Assembly (NCBI GenBank): GCA_019113005.1
Contig: DXIE01000018.1
Span: 1 to 64,000, forward strand
Source of the DNA: Candidatus Butyricicoccus avistercoris
GTDB lineage: Bacteria; Bacillota; Clostridia; Oscillospirales; Butyricicoccaceae
Direction of reading: 5' to 3'
DNA: 64,000 bases
How positions within the stretch are numbered: position 1 is the first letter of the stretch; each line of letters begins with the position of its first letter. A program made the translations under genes and the position numbers. This document shows positions 18,507 to 26,753 of the stretch, in pieces. The notes under the pieces are model-generated. The model searched no databases. It saw nothing but the letters and a program-made list of their open reading frames with translations, and had not been told where the DNA came from.

Positions 18507-20684
18507 TTATTTTTCAATTAAATAAGCAACTTTTTTATAAATGTCACTCTGTTTAATAGCTAAAACAGATGGGTCATCTTGTGGATATGAATTTAAAATG
18601 ATTTTAACTTTTTCTGCTAGAGCTAAAAGCTCTGGATTAACTTGTTCTTGTTCATTATCGTCTTGTAACTTTTTAGTCACATTATCCGTTAAATACTTTA
18701 TTAATTCTTTAATATTTGGTGCTAATTTCAAAGATTTTTTTAGCCAGTAAATAGCCTGCTTTAATTGATTATTATTAAAAGCTTCATAATATTTAATTAA
18801 AGTCCAAGCAAAACCATGCATACTAGGTAATATATCTATCATATCTTCACAAAGCAAATTCTCATTATAATATAATTTTAAGAAATCAACTGAATATTCT
18901 TTATAAATATGTGAAATTTCATCATAATATGAATCATCATCAATATCTTCCCAATCAGTCACTAAAATTTGACCTAAACTTAAATAGTAATTAAATATCA
19001 TATGCTTTATAGATTTATTTTCAGTCCCTATGTTTTCCTTTAAATAATCTAAAACTGTATTTTCAACCAAATCCTTTGATGTATTTACAATTTTTACAGA
19101 AGCAGCATTCAAATCATCATTTGACATTTGATAAAACTTTTCTGGAAATCTTATTTTAAACTTAAATAGTTTATACAATACAATCGCTGGAATATTATCC
19201 CATTTATCTATATTGTTTGTTAATTCTTTCATCTCATTTATATCATCACAAAGCATTATTTTAGCTGGATATGAAAACTCGCACCTATCAAACTTAGCAA
19301 TAAACGGATAAGGAAGTTTTTTCTCTTCTTCAATTACAAAATCTTCGTCTATAAATTGCTTTTGTATATTATTATTTAATATTTCCTTTTTTTCAGTAGT
19401 ATTTTTATCTATACAATCTTTGTTATCTAAATCAATATAGTTTAACACATTATTAAATATATCTGATATATCTATCCTATCCCATAGAATCCATAAAATA
19501 TCTAACCATCTATCTGTTGCTGATAAAGATACATCTCCAAATGAATGTTCAGATAATATCTGTTTACTTTTATTGTATTCTCCAACTTTTGCATATGCCT
19601 CAGCCATATCAAGTAATACAGATTCTTGGTCCTTCTTTTGTGAACGATATAATATACTTAAAGATATATCTGCAAGAGCCTTTATATCATTAATAGATGG
19701 AATTGCACTAATATAATCATTTCCATATTTAATAACATTTTCATAATCACGTTTTCTTATAGATAGTTTTGTTAAAACATAATTAACATCTACTCTTGTA
19801 TACAGTGAATTTCCATATCTTTCTAGACATACATTAGCCCAAGAGGAAAGCTCTGGATAACTATACTCATATGCAATATTAACTGCATGACGATATACAA
19901 CTTTTCCAAATAGCTCATGACCATTCACTTTTTTTTCTACTAAATCAATTGCCTGTTTAACATATTCATACTTTTCATGTGGCAAAGTAGATGACTCAAT
20001 TGCTTGTATATAGCGAAGAATATTATTAGGATTTTTACTAATTTCTTCTTCTATCAAATGCATATTTCTTTTTGATTTTCTTTTCTTTATATTGTTATCA
20101 ATATTTAAATAACCATCATGCCAAAATACTACACTTGGCAATGCATATAAATCTTTTAATGAATCATGCATTATGGATTCATGTATTTTTCCAATATATT
20201 TAATATGTCCATCTAAACGAGCCATTCTTAATGCATAAAATGAATTATATTGAGATAAGTCATTTTTGTTCGTATAATTATTTATCATAATATATGAACA
20301 TTGAATTTCTTTTGATAATTCACTTTTTAAGAACCACACCATTTCATCTACTGAAGATTCATCCATATATTCATCAGCATCAACTGTCAAGTACCATCTA
20401 CCAGAACATCTTGACATAACAGCATTTCTAGCAGCAGAAAAATCATCAATCCACTCGAAGTCAAATAATATATCTGCGTATTTGCTTGCTATCTCTTTTG
20501 TTCTATCTGTTGAACCTGTATCTGCAATAACAATTTCACACTTTATTGTATCACGAAGTGGCTGCAACGCTTGCAAACATTTTTCGAGGCAACGTTCCTC
20601 ATTTTTTACAATTAATCCTATTGAAAGTTCAATTTTTTTATTATTTTTAGTATTATTCTTCTTTTTGTTTTTTTTATTACTCAT
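18507..20684 (-). CDS. Family 2 glycosyltransferase with long helical-repeat C-terminus
   Basis: 725 residues. A Lys/Asn-rich start precedes a GT2 domain (about 19-250) with LSIGLIVKNEERCLEKCL, VIADTGSTDRTKEIA, DDFSAARNAV and the metal-binding DADEYMDES. The remaining ~470 residues look all-helical and TPR-like, with acidic stretches, suited to binding a protein acceptor. This architecture is common in Clostridial flagellin islands. It starts 130 bases downstream of fliC and precedes rfbF-rfbG, so transfer of a CDP-derived sugar to flagellin is a reasonable inference. Visibly A+T-rich. Ribosome binding site AAGGAG. Confidence 0.88.
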   Translation of the reverse strand: MSNKKNKKKNNTKNNKKIELSIGLIVKNEERCLEKCLQALQPLRDTIKCEIVIADTGSTDRTKEIASKYADILFDFEWIDDFSAARNAVMSRCSGRWYLTVDADEYMDESSVDEMVWFLKSELSKEIQCSYIMINNYTNKNDLSQYNSFYALRMARLDGHIKYIGKIHESIMHDSLKDLYALPSVVFWHDGYLNIDNNIKKRKSKRNMHLIEEEISKNPNNILRYIQAIESSTLPHEKYEYVKQAIDLVEKKVNGHELFGKVVYRHAVNIAYEYSYPELSSWANVCLERYGNSLYTRVDVNYVLTKLSIRKRDYENVIKYGNDYISAIPSINDIKALADISLSILYRSQKKDQESVLLDMAEAYAKVGEYNKSKQILSEHSFGDVSLSATDRWLDILWILWDRIDISDIFNNVLNYIDLDNKDCIDKNTTEKKEILNNNIQKQFIDEDFVIEEEKKLPYPFIAKFDRCEFSYPAKIMLCDDINEMKELTNNIDKWDNIPAIVLYKLFKFKIRFPEKFYQMSNDDLNAASVKIVNTSKDLVENTVLDYLKENIGTENKSIKHMIFNYYLSLGQILVTDWEDIDDDSYYDEISHIYKEYSVDFLKLYYNENLLCEDMIDILPSMHGFAWTLIKYYEAFNNNQLKQAIYWLKKSLKLAPNIKELIKYLTDNVTKKLQDDNEQEQVNPELLALAEKVKIILNSYPQDDPSVLAIKQSDIYKKVAYLIEK

Positions 20685-20704
20685 ATTAAAATCTCCTTAA
20701 AACT

Positions 20705-20755
20705 TCAGATTTAATAGAAAAAGCTTGATGTTCAAACGTTTTCCATTAAATCTGA
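20705..20755 (-). repeat. Long imperfect hairpin in glycosyltransferase leader
   Basis: TCAGATTTAAT (20705-20715) and ATTAAATCTGA (20745-20755) are perfect 11-bp arms. They continue inward to about 17 bp with one G-U wobble. It lies between the fliC terminator and the ribosome binding site of the glycosyltransferase, and has no T-run. Confidence 0.75.
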
Positions 20756-20763
20756 CAATCATA

Positions 20764-20793
20764 TAAAAAATGAGCTGGGCAAATGCCCAGCCC
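20764..20793 (-). terminator. Terminator of flagellin gene
   Basis: GCTGGGCA (20774-20781) pairs with TGCCCAGC (20784-20791). On the minus strand the stem is followed by CATTTTTTAT. It lies 22 bases past the fliC stop. Confidence 0.88.
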
Positions 20794-20814
20794 ATAAAGC
20801 TTATATTTACTAAA

Positions 20815-21636
20815 TTACTGTAATAATTGCAGAACACCCTGAGGAACCTGATTAGCCTGAGCAAGCATAGCTTGAGCAGATTGAATAAGAATATTATTCT
20901 TAGTATAAGCCATCATTTCGTCAGCAACATCAGTATCACGAATTGAAGACTCTGCATTTGTTATGTTTTCTTCAGTTACAGCTAAGTTATTGATTGTATG
21001 CTCTAGGCGGTTCTGAGCTGCACCCAGAGTACCACGAATGCTTGAAACCTTGTCTATAGCTTCTTCAATTATTGTAAGTGAACCTGATGCACTTGCTGCT
21101 GCACCTGCACTTACATCATTAACAGTAAGTGCACCAGCTGTAGCAGCATCAACTGTAATAGTTAATGTATTCTCAGTATCAGTACCAGCACCAATCTTAA
21201 GATTCACTGCCTTACCACCAGCAGTATTGAATAGTGTCTCACCATTAAACTTTGTGGTATTGGCAATTCTGTCAATTTCATCTGAAAGTGCTTTGATTTC
21301 CTTCTGAATTTCTGCACGGTTTGTATCATTAAGAGTACCATTTTCAGCCTTAGAAGTAAGCTCATACATACGGTTTAGCATATCATGTACTTCAGATAAT
21401 GCACCTTCAGCTGTCTGAATCAGAGAAATACCGTCCTGTGCGTTATCCTGAGCAACATCAAGACCAGTAATCTCTGCACGCATCTTCTCAGAAATAGCCA
21501 GACCAGCAGCGTCATCGCCTGCACGGTTAATCTTATAACCAGAAGACAGCTTTTCTAGGTTCTTGGAAAGAGCAGAACTATTGTTATTATAGTTTCTGTA
21601 GGCATTCATTGACATAACATTATGTTGGACTCTCAT
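20815..21636 (-). CDS. fliC: Flagellin
   Basis: 273 residues, a short flagellin. The N-terminal D0/D1 region is classical (NKLSSGYKINRAGDDAAGLAIS-like segment at about 28-50, then AQDGISLIQTAEGALSEVHDML). A small Ala/Thr-rich variable centre (about 135-190) follows, and the C-terminal D1/D0 ends VADEMMAYTKNNILIQSAQAMLAQANQVPQGVLQLLQ-like. It is exported by the flagellar apparatus and forms the filament. The Ser/Thr-rich surface centre offers O-glycosylation sites, and sugar genes follow. A sigma-D-like promoter and a structured 110-nt leader precede the start. Ribosome binding site AAAGGAG. Confidence 0.97.
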   Translation of the reverse strand: MRVQHNVMSMNAYRNYNNNSSALSKNLEKLSSGYKINRAGDDAAGLAISEKMRAEITGLDVAQDNAQDGISLIQTAEGALSEVHDMLNRMYELTSKAENGTLNDTNRAEIQKEIKALSDEIDRIANTTKFNGETLFNTAGGKAVNLKIGAGTDTENTLTITVDAATAGALTVNDVSAGAAASASGSLTIIEEAIDKVSSIRGTLGAAQNRLEHTINNLAVTEENITNAESSIRDTDVADEMMAYTKNNILIQSAQAMLAQANQVPQGVLQLLQ

Positions 21637-21675
21637 AAGTATTCTCCTTTACTTTTAAATTTTTATAAGTCCATA

Positions 21676-21693
21676 GGCGAAATCCTTTTCGCC
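21676..21693 (-). promoter_or_regulatory. Hairpin with AGGA loop in fliC leader (candidate CsrA site)
   Basis: On the minus strand GGCGAAA-AGGA-TTTCGCC forms a 7-bp stem with an AGGA tetraloop, about 40 nt before the fliC start. GGA in a hairpin loop is the preferred CsrA recognition form. The fliC ribosome binding site (AAAGGAG) provides a second GGA, as in the two-site Bacillus hag leader. CsrA itself is not in the window. Confidence 0.5.
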
Positions 21694-21717
21694 CTCTTGT
21701 ACAGCGTGGTTGTCTCC

Positions 21718-21752
21718 ACTGTACAGCAAGGACAACTTCTGTGCTGTACAGT
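21718..21752 (-). repeat. 5'-terminal stem-loop of fliC mRNA
   Basis: ACTGTACAGCA (21718-21728) and TGCTGTACAGT (21742-21752) are perfect 11-bp arms around a 13-nt loop. With the promoter at 21757-21782 the predicted transcript begins at or next to the first arm. A third TGTACAGC copy occurs at about 21699-21706. Confidence 0.8.
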
Positions 21753-21756
21753 TTCT

Positions 21757-21782
21757 ATATCGTCCTTTTAAAAACTTACTTA
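21757..21782 (-). promoter_or_regulatory. Sigma-D (FliA-type) promoter of fliC
   Basis: On the minus strand TAAG (21779-21782), 15 bp, then ACGATAT (21757-21763), close to the flagellar sigma consensus TAAA-N15-CCGATAT. It lies about 120 bases upstream of the flagellin start, the gene expected to use this sigma factor. Confidence 0.65.
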
Positions 21783-21836
21783 ATAGCAATAATAGAAAAT
21801 TTTTTATTATTTTTCAAAAATCTTTAAAAACACGAA

Positions 21837-21863
21837 AAAACCTGTCAAATTATGACAGGTTTT
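21837..21863 (-). terminator. Terminator after YczE-like gene
   Basis: AAAACCTGTCA (21837-21847) and TGACAGGTTTT (21853-21863) form an 11-bp stem with a 5-nt loop, followed on the minus strand by TTTTTTCG. It begins 5 bases past the stop of the gene at 21868 and insulates fliC. Confidence 0.9.
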
Positions 21864-21867
21864 TATT

Positions 21868-22467
21868 TTATGCAAGCTCACCATTGTTAAGTTCTTGCTG
21901 TTTTTCTTGTTTTTGTTTGCTGCCATACATTAAATTATACACTTTTGGTTTAAGTGGTTCATAAAATCCTAAAATCTTTCCAACACCAAAAGCAGCAATT
22001 ACAGTACCTTCTCTGATACCATGAAACTGTTTAAAGTATAAAAGAGAAATTATAAGAGCGATAAGCACCATACTAATAAAAAGATATACTAAACGCACAC
22101 CATAAACCCCAACTACTGGCAAAGCAAAAGAAGCAGGGTCTGGCAAAAATTTATCTGCAAGCATATTTGTAAAATCGGTAAAGTAACCGAAAATAGTTGT
22201 ACAAATTAGCTGTAAAATTCTTGTTGGCTGAATATTTTTACCTAAAATTATAAACTGGATTAAAATATATAAAGAGAAAATAATGATTATCCATGTACCC
22301 ATAGAAAGCTGAGTAAAAATTTCACTTAACACATATGGAATTGAGTTTACAGGTGACATACCGAGGTCAGCACTTCCCGAAAAGGAAACACCCATTGCCA
22401 TTATAAACAAACCTAAGCAATAAATCACAATTTTTCTAAACATCGTTGAGTAGTCAATTTTGTTCAT
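21868..22467 (-). CDS. YczE/YitT-like integral membrane protein
   Basis: 199 residues with about five hydrophobic segments. The first contains GLFIMAMGVSFSGSADLGMSPVNSIPY, the pattern of the YczE/YyaS/YitT-type (DUF6198-like) membrane family. FGVGKILGFYEPL near the C-terminus also fits. Function in this family is unknown; B. subtilis YczE affects lipopeptide production. It is transcribed alone, from a perfect consensus promoter and to its own terminator. Ribosome binding site GGAAGGG. Confidence 0.75.
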   Translation of the reverse strand: MNKIDYSTMFRKIVIYCLGLFIMAMGVSFSGSADLGMSPVNSIPYVLSEIFTQLSMGTWIIIIFSLYILIQFIILGKNIQPTRILQLICTTIFGYFTDFTNMLADKFLPDPASFALPVVGVYGVRLVYLFISMVLIALIISLLYFKQFHGIREGTVIAAFGVGKILGFYEPLKPKVYNLMYGSKQKQEKQQELNNGELA

Positions 22468-22507
22468 TTAATTCCCTTCCTAAACATAAATTTTTCTTTA
22501 CATTTTT

Positions 22508-22536
22508 ATTATATGAGCGAAACAATTAGTTGTCAA
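22508..22536 (-). promoter_or_regulatory. Perfect sigma-A promoter of YczE-like gene
   Basis: TTGACA (22531-22536), exactly 17 bp, then TATAAT (22508-22513) on the minus strand, about 40 bases upstream of the start codon. All 12 consensus bases match. Confidence 0.9.
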
Positions 22537-22641
22537 CGCAACTATATTATTTGAAAATAATTTCTCTTTTTTCACTCATATATGACATGTATACTTTTAC
22601 TTTTTTAAGCATATTGCCGTTATTTTTTTAACAAAATAATA

Positions 22642-22672
22642 AACACCGTTACTTATTAAAAGTAACGGTGTT
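22642..22672 (-). terminator. Strong terminator after unknown 195-aa gene
   Basis: ACACCGTTACTT and AAGTAACGGTGT arms around a short loop (22642-22672). T-rich tracts occur on both sides, so it can act in either direction. It starts 7 bases after the stop of the gene at 22679. Confidence 0.85.
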
Positions 22673-22678
22673 TTTTTA

Positions 22679-23266
22679 TTATTCAGCTGTTTGGCCATAT
22701 CCTTCCATACTTCCGTTTTGCTCTAGATAGTCAAAACGTTTCATAACTTCGTCGTATGTTTGCTGACAAACTTCTGGTAAATCCTCCAGATTTCCAACCT
22801 GTGCAAACCCTTTCTGTACAGCCTCACGCAGCATACTTATTTTTGACATATCTCCACCAGAAAGATTAATTGCCATATCTATAAGGCGTGTAGAAACTGC
22901 ATTTACTCCCCAGTTACCGTTTTCGGAAATAGCCTCTGCCGCCGCTTCTGGAGTTGTGCCTATTCCCAAATCATCAGCTAAAGCTGCAAAATCAACCTTT
23001 CCATCTGCTGTTTTGGCGATTTCATATTGCTGACCAAGCATTTGCTTTGCAAGGTTTTGCATACTTTCCTGAACCTGACGTTTTAAAGCATCAATTTGCT
23101 CAGCTGTTAGCTTTTTAGGTGGCTCATATGTGATATTTTCCTCTGACTCAGACCTGGTAAAGGTATCTGTTTTAGGGGTTGTATTCTGTTCAGATTGTGT
23201 TTTTACTTCTGATTTTTCTGTGAGTTTATACACTGGTGTGTAACCTATACTTTTTATACCATTCAT
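22679..23266 (-). CDS. Unrecognised 195-residue soluble protein
   Basis: Start chosen at ATG 23266, which has AAGGAGG 7 nt upstream; the longer frame to 23305 has none. No signal peptide or membrane segment. Residues 1-60 are polar and Thr/Glu/Lys-rich (likely disordered), 60-90 a helix rich in Gln/Lys, and 105-185 a helical domain with repeated patterns (RLIDMAINLSGGD, LREAVQKGFAQVG, TYDEVMKRFDYL). That last part is reminiscent of DUF5610-type domains, but this is only an impression. It is transcribed after lysS, beyond a terminator, and has its own terminator. Function unknown. Confidence 0.75.
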   Translation of the reverse strand: MNGIKSIGYTPVYKLTEKSEVKTQSEQNTTPKTDTFTRSESEENITYEPPKKLTAEQIDALKRQVQESMQNLAKQMLGQQYEIAKTADGKVDFAALADDLGIGTTPEAAAEAISENGNWGVNAVSTRLIDMAINLSGGDMSKISMLREAVQKGFAQVGNLEDLPEVCQQTYDEVMKRFDYLEQNGSMEGYGQTAE

Positions 23267-23324
23267 AATAAGACCTCCTTTGACTTTTATATCGTCAAAT
23301 AGCATATTAAAATAACAATAAAAA

Positions 23325-23358
23325 AACAGCCTAAATCACAAAAGTGAAATAGACTGTT
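23325..23358 (-). terminator. Terminator after lysS
   Basis: Imperfect 15-bp stem (AACAGCCTAAATCAC against GTGAAATAGACTGTT, three mismatches, AAAA loop) followed on the minus strand by a TTTTTTATTG tract. It starts 11 bases after the lysS stop. Confidence 0.75.
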
Positions 23359-23369
23359 ATAAACATTAC

Positions 23370-24863
23370 TTACTTATCAAGAGGCTTCATAGTTGGGAAT
23401 AGAAGTACATCACGAATAGAAGATGAATCTGTTAAGAACATAACCAAACGGTCAATACCCATACCCATGCCGCCTGTTGGTGGCATACCATATTCAAGAG
23501 CAGTGATAAAATCATCGTCCATCATATTAGCTTCATCATCACCTTGAGCTCTTAGCTCAACCTGACGCTCAAAACGACCTCTCTGGTCGATTGGGTCATT
23601 AAGCTCAGAGAATGCATTAGCAAGCTCTCTGCCATAAACAAATAGCTCAAAACGCTCAGTAAGTCTTGGGTCAGATGGCTTACGCTTAGCCAGTGGAGAA
23701 ATCTCAACTGGGTAATCTGTGATAAAGGTTGGCTGCATAAGGTTTTCTTCTACGAACTCCTCATAGCAGAATGCAAGCAGGTCGCCCCAGCTATCCTTAT
23801 TCTTTTCTGGAGTTAAGCCCTTAGCCTTAACAGCCTCAAGAGCCTGTGCACCGTCCATAGCCATAAAGTCAAGACCAGAGTATTCCTTAACAGCGTCAGC
23901 CATAGTCATGCGTTTCCAGCCCTTGCTAAAGTCGATTTCTACACCTTGATATGTCACCTTAGTTGTGCCAAGCACCTTTTCACAAACATGAACAATCATA
24001 TCTTCTGTGATGTTCATCATACCAACATAATCGGTATAAGCCTGATACAGCTCAATAGTTGTAAATTCTGGGTTGTGCTTGGTGTCCATACCCTCGTTAC
24101 GGAAGATACGACCGATTTCGTATACCTGCTCAAAACCGCCAACGATAAGACGCTTTAGGTGTAACTCGGTAGCTATACGCATGTACATATCAATATCAAG
24201 AGCGTTATGGTGAGTGATAAATGGACGAGCAGCCGCACCACCTGGAATAGTGTTCAGGCAAGGAGTTTCAACCTCCATAAATCCACGAGAGTCCATAAAA
24301 TTGCGGATTTCACGAACAATCTTAGAACGCTTTTCAAAAGTATCACGAACATCAGGGTTAATGATAAGGTCTACATAACGCTGACGATAACGAAGGTCTG
24401 TATCCTTTAGACCATGCCACTTTTCAGGCAGTGGAATTAAGTTTTTAGACAGTAAAACAAGCTTAGATACGATAACAGAGATTTCGCCCTTTTGAGTGCG
24501 GAAAACCTCGCCCTCAATACCAACTAAATCGCCGATATCAAGCTTTTTAAATGCCTTGTACTCATCTTCGCCAAGAACATCACGCTTAATATACATCTGT
24601 AATCTGCCGTAGCGGTCAGAAAGGTCAGCAAAAGATGCCTTACCCATAATACGCTTGGACATCATACGGCCTGCAAGGCTTACAGTTTTGCCTTCCATCT
24701 CGTCGAAGTTATTTTTTACATCGGTTGTATAGTGTGTACGCTCATAACGCACCTGCTCAAATGGGTCATTACCTGCATTTTGAAGTTCGGACAGCTTTTC
24801 ACGACGGATACGCAGTAGCTCCCCAAGCTCTGCCTGTGTCATTTCCTTCTGTTCATTTGACAT
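23370..24863 (-). CDS. lysS: Lysyl-tRNA synthetase (class II)
   Basis: 497 residues, standard length. N-terminal OB-fold anticodon-binding domain (about 55-150, with [17 protein letters not shown]), then the class II core with motif 1 ([21 protein letters not shown]), motif 2 ([15 protein letters not shown]) and motif 3 ([11 protein letters not shown]). It charges tRNA-Lys with lysine. It is cotranscribed behind greA (26 bases apart), a conserved greA-lysS pair in Firmicutes. Start ATG after AAAGGTG. Confidence 0.97.
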   Translation of the reverse strand: MSNEQKEMTQAELGELLRIRREKLSELQNAGNDPFEQVRYERTHYTTDVKNNFDEMEGKTVSLAGRMMSKRIMGKASFADLSDRYGRLQMYIKRDVLGEDEYKAFKKLDIGDLVGIEGEVFRTQKGEISVIVSKLVLLSKNLIPLPEKWHGLKDTDLRYRQRYVDLIINPDVRDTFEKRSKIVREIRNFMDSRGFMEVETPCLNTIPGGAAARPFITHHNALDIDMYMRIATELHLKRLIVGGFEQVYEIGRIFRNEGMDTKHNPEFTTIELYQAYTDYVGMMNITEDMIVHVCEKVLGTTKVTYQGVEIDFSKGWKRMTMADAVKEYSGLDFMAMDGAQALEAVKAKGLTPEKNKDSWGDLLAFCYEEFVEENLMQPTFITDYPVEISPLAKRKPSDPRLTERFELFVYGRELANAFSELNDPIDQRGRFERQVELRAQGDDEANMMDDDFITALEYGMPPTGGMGMGIDRLVMFLTDSSSIRDVLLFPTMKPLDK

Positions 24864-24889
24864 TATTTATTCACCTTTTCTTTATATTT

Positions 24890-25363
24890 TTACTTCTTTA
24901 GCTCAATAATTTTGTAAGAAACAGTACCAATAGGAGCTTCAACCTGTACAACATCGCCAACCTTATGACCTAGTACAGCCTTACCAAATGGAGATTCGTC
25001 AGAGATTTTGCCCTCCATAGGGTTAGCTTCCTGAGAACCAACAAAATGATATTCTTCTTTATCACCAAATTCTAAATCTTCAACAACAAAACGGCAACCT
25101 GGGGAAACCTCATCTGCTGCATAGGTATCGCCAGAAACAACAACAGCATGTTTAATTATTTCCTCAAGCTCTGCGATACGGGAATAAAGTTTACCCTGTT
25201 CGTTTTTAGCTTCATCATATTCAGCGTTTTCTGAAAGGTCGCCGAAAGAGCGAGCTTCTTTTAATTGCTCTGCAACTTCATCAGCACGAGTGGTTTTTAG
25301 GTACTCTAGTTCCTGCTTGTAATTATCCAGACTTTCTTGAGAGAGTTTAATTTCCTTAGCCAT
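24890..25363 (-). CDS. greA: Transcription elongation factor GreA
   Basis: 157 residues. N-terminal antiparallel coiled coil (about 1-75) carrying the acidic tip around SFGDLSENAEYDEAKNEQ, then the C-terminal FKBP-like domain ending in ISDESPFGKAVLGHKVGD. GreA enters the RNA polymerase secondary channel and triggers cleavage of backtracked transcripts. It is the first gene of greA-lysS and is driven by a perfect promoter (25419-25447). Confidence 0.97.
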   Translation of the reverse strand: MAKEIKLSQESLDNYKQELEYLKTTRADEVAEQLKEARSFGDLSENAEYDEAKNEQGKLYSRIAELEEIIKHAVVVSGDTYAADEVSPGCRFVVEDLEFGDKEEYHFVGSQEANPMEGKISDESPFGKAVLGHKVGDVVQVEAPIGTVSYKIIELKK

Positions 25364-25418
25364 GTTTAAATACCTTCTTTATTATAAATTTAATTTAACT
25401 TATTATGTGCATTATTTA

Positions 25419-25447
25419 ATTATATGTAGTGTTTTGCACAATGTCAA
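25419..25447 (-). promoter_or_regulatory. Perfect sigma-A promoter of greA-lysS
   Basis: TTGACA (25442-25447), 17 bp, TATAAT (25419-25424) on the minus strand. The spacer holds the sequence TTGTGCAAA, also found upstream of the CdaR-like and RsuA-like genes. The expected 5' leader is about 45-50 nt. Confidence 0.92.
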
Positions 25448-25498
25448 GCAACCTTTGCCGAACTTTTACAATTTCATCATTTTGCCTATTATTTATTA

Positions 25499-26686
25499 CT
25501 ATTTTAGATAGTTTAAAGCAGCTTGTAATTGAGCATCATCAGCTTCATCTGTAAAATACAAATCAAAATTATCATTAGGTTTTATTTCTACATCTGGAGT
25601 GACACCAGTGCCAATAAGTGTTTTACCGCTTGGGGTAAAATATTCTTGGTCGGACAAATGAAGTGCAGAGCCATCACTTAACACATAACTTTGCTGAGAG
25701 TATCCCTTACCGATTGTTTTCTCACCAACTATAACAGCCTTGTCATACTCATCAAGTGCAGCGGCAAAAAATTCAGCAGCACTTATAGAGTCAGCATTTA
25801 CTAAAACCGCCATAGGCACATTTATTTCATTTTTATCAGAGCCGTAAACTGTTTCATCGCCTGCTTTGGTTTTAAGTGTCATAATTGTGCCTTCTGGCAA
25901 TAAATAGTCAAGAGCATCGCAAACACTTACTACTGCTCCTCCTGGGTTGTTTCTCACATCAAATACTATTTGAGTTGCACCCTGCTCAAGTAAATTATCA
26001 ACAGCATCTATTATTTGCTTTTCTGAACCTTTGCGGAAGTTATAAATTCTAATCATTCCAGTTTTGCCATCAGACAGCATAGTACCGCTTGCCATTACCT
26101 GCTCGGTAGTTTTTCTCTCCATTTGAAGCTCTTGTGTTTCGCCTGTATCAGCTTTCAAGATTGTCAGATTTGCCATAGTGCCTTCATCACCTGCAACCGC
26201 ATCAATAACAGCCTGATATCCGTCCTTTTCTACTGTTTTGCCCTCAGCACCTAAAATTATATCGCCTTTTTTCACACCTAATTTTTCAGCATCTGAGCCT
26301 TTAAAAATCTCAACAACACGAATTTGTTTTTTCTCTGCACTGTAAGCTGTGTAAAGCCCCACACCAAAAGACTTACCCGAAAAGCTAAGAGAATATTCTT
26401 CATAATCCTCCTTTGACATATAGCTACTCCAAACATCTCCAATTCCAGCTACATATCCAGCAGCAGCCATGTCCACTGCATCTTTTGTTTCATATTCGCC
26501 AACATAATATGCATCTATTGTTCTGCGAATTTCCCCTATTTTACCATAAATCTCCTCATCTTGCTTATATTCTGGAAATTCTAAATTAAAACGATAACGC
26601 ATTATAGCGTAAGAACCAGAAAAAGCTACCACGGCAGATAAAACCGAACAAGCCACTGTTTTTTGAATTGAAACTGATTTTGCCAT
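25499..26686 (-). CDS. S41 family carboxyl-terminal processing protease (CtpA/CtpB-like)
   Basis: 395 residues. N-terminal signal/anchor (about 9-30), a helical region, a PDZ domain (about 100-190, GLYTAYSAEKKQIRVVEIFKG) and the S41 protease core with GAVVSVCDALDYLLPEG, the catalytic serine in NADSISAAEFFAAAL and the lysine in VGEKTIGKG. It is extracytoplasmic. In Bacillus CtpB cuts the sporulation protein SpoIVFA. Here the gene follows an M23 peptidase and ftsEX, suggesting a role in cell-wall remodelling. AAAAGGAG precedes the ATG. Confidence 0.93.
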   Translation of the reverse strand: MAKSVSIQKTVACSVLSAVVAFSGSYAIMRYRFNLEFPEYKQDEEIYGKIGEIRRTIDAYYVGEYETKDAVDMAAAGYVAGIGDVWSSYMSKEDYEEYSLSFSGKSFGVGLYTAYSAEKKQIRVVEIFKGSDAEKLGVKKGDIILGAEGKTVEKDGYQAVIDAVAGDEGTMANLTILKADTGETQELQMERKTTEQVMASGTMLSDGKTGMIRIYNFRKGSEKQIIDAVDNLLEQGATQIVFDVRNNPGGAVVSVCDALDYLLPEGTIMTLKTKAGDETVYGSDKNEINVPMAVLVNADSISAAEFFAAALDEYDKAVIVGEKTIGKGYSQQSYVLSDGSALHLSDQEYFTPSGKTLIGTGVTPDVEIKPNDNFDLYFTDEADDAQLQAALNYLK

Positions 26687-26716
26687 TTTGTGACTCCTTT
26701 TATGTTTTATAATTAA

Positions 26717-26743
26717 AAAGGTACACCTAAAAGGCGTACCTTT
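26717..26743 (-). terminator. Terminator between M23 peptidase and S41 protease genes
   Basis: AAAGGTACACC (26717-26727) and GGCGTACCTTT (26733-26743) pair over 11 positions with one wobble; TTTTTAATT follows on the minus strand. It lies inside the 67-base gap before the protease gene and may only reduce readthrough. Confidence 0.75.
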
Positions 26744-26753
26744 AATTTTAAAA

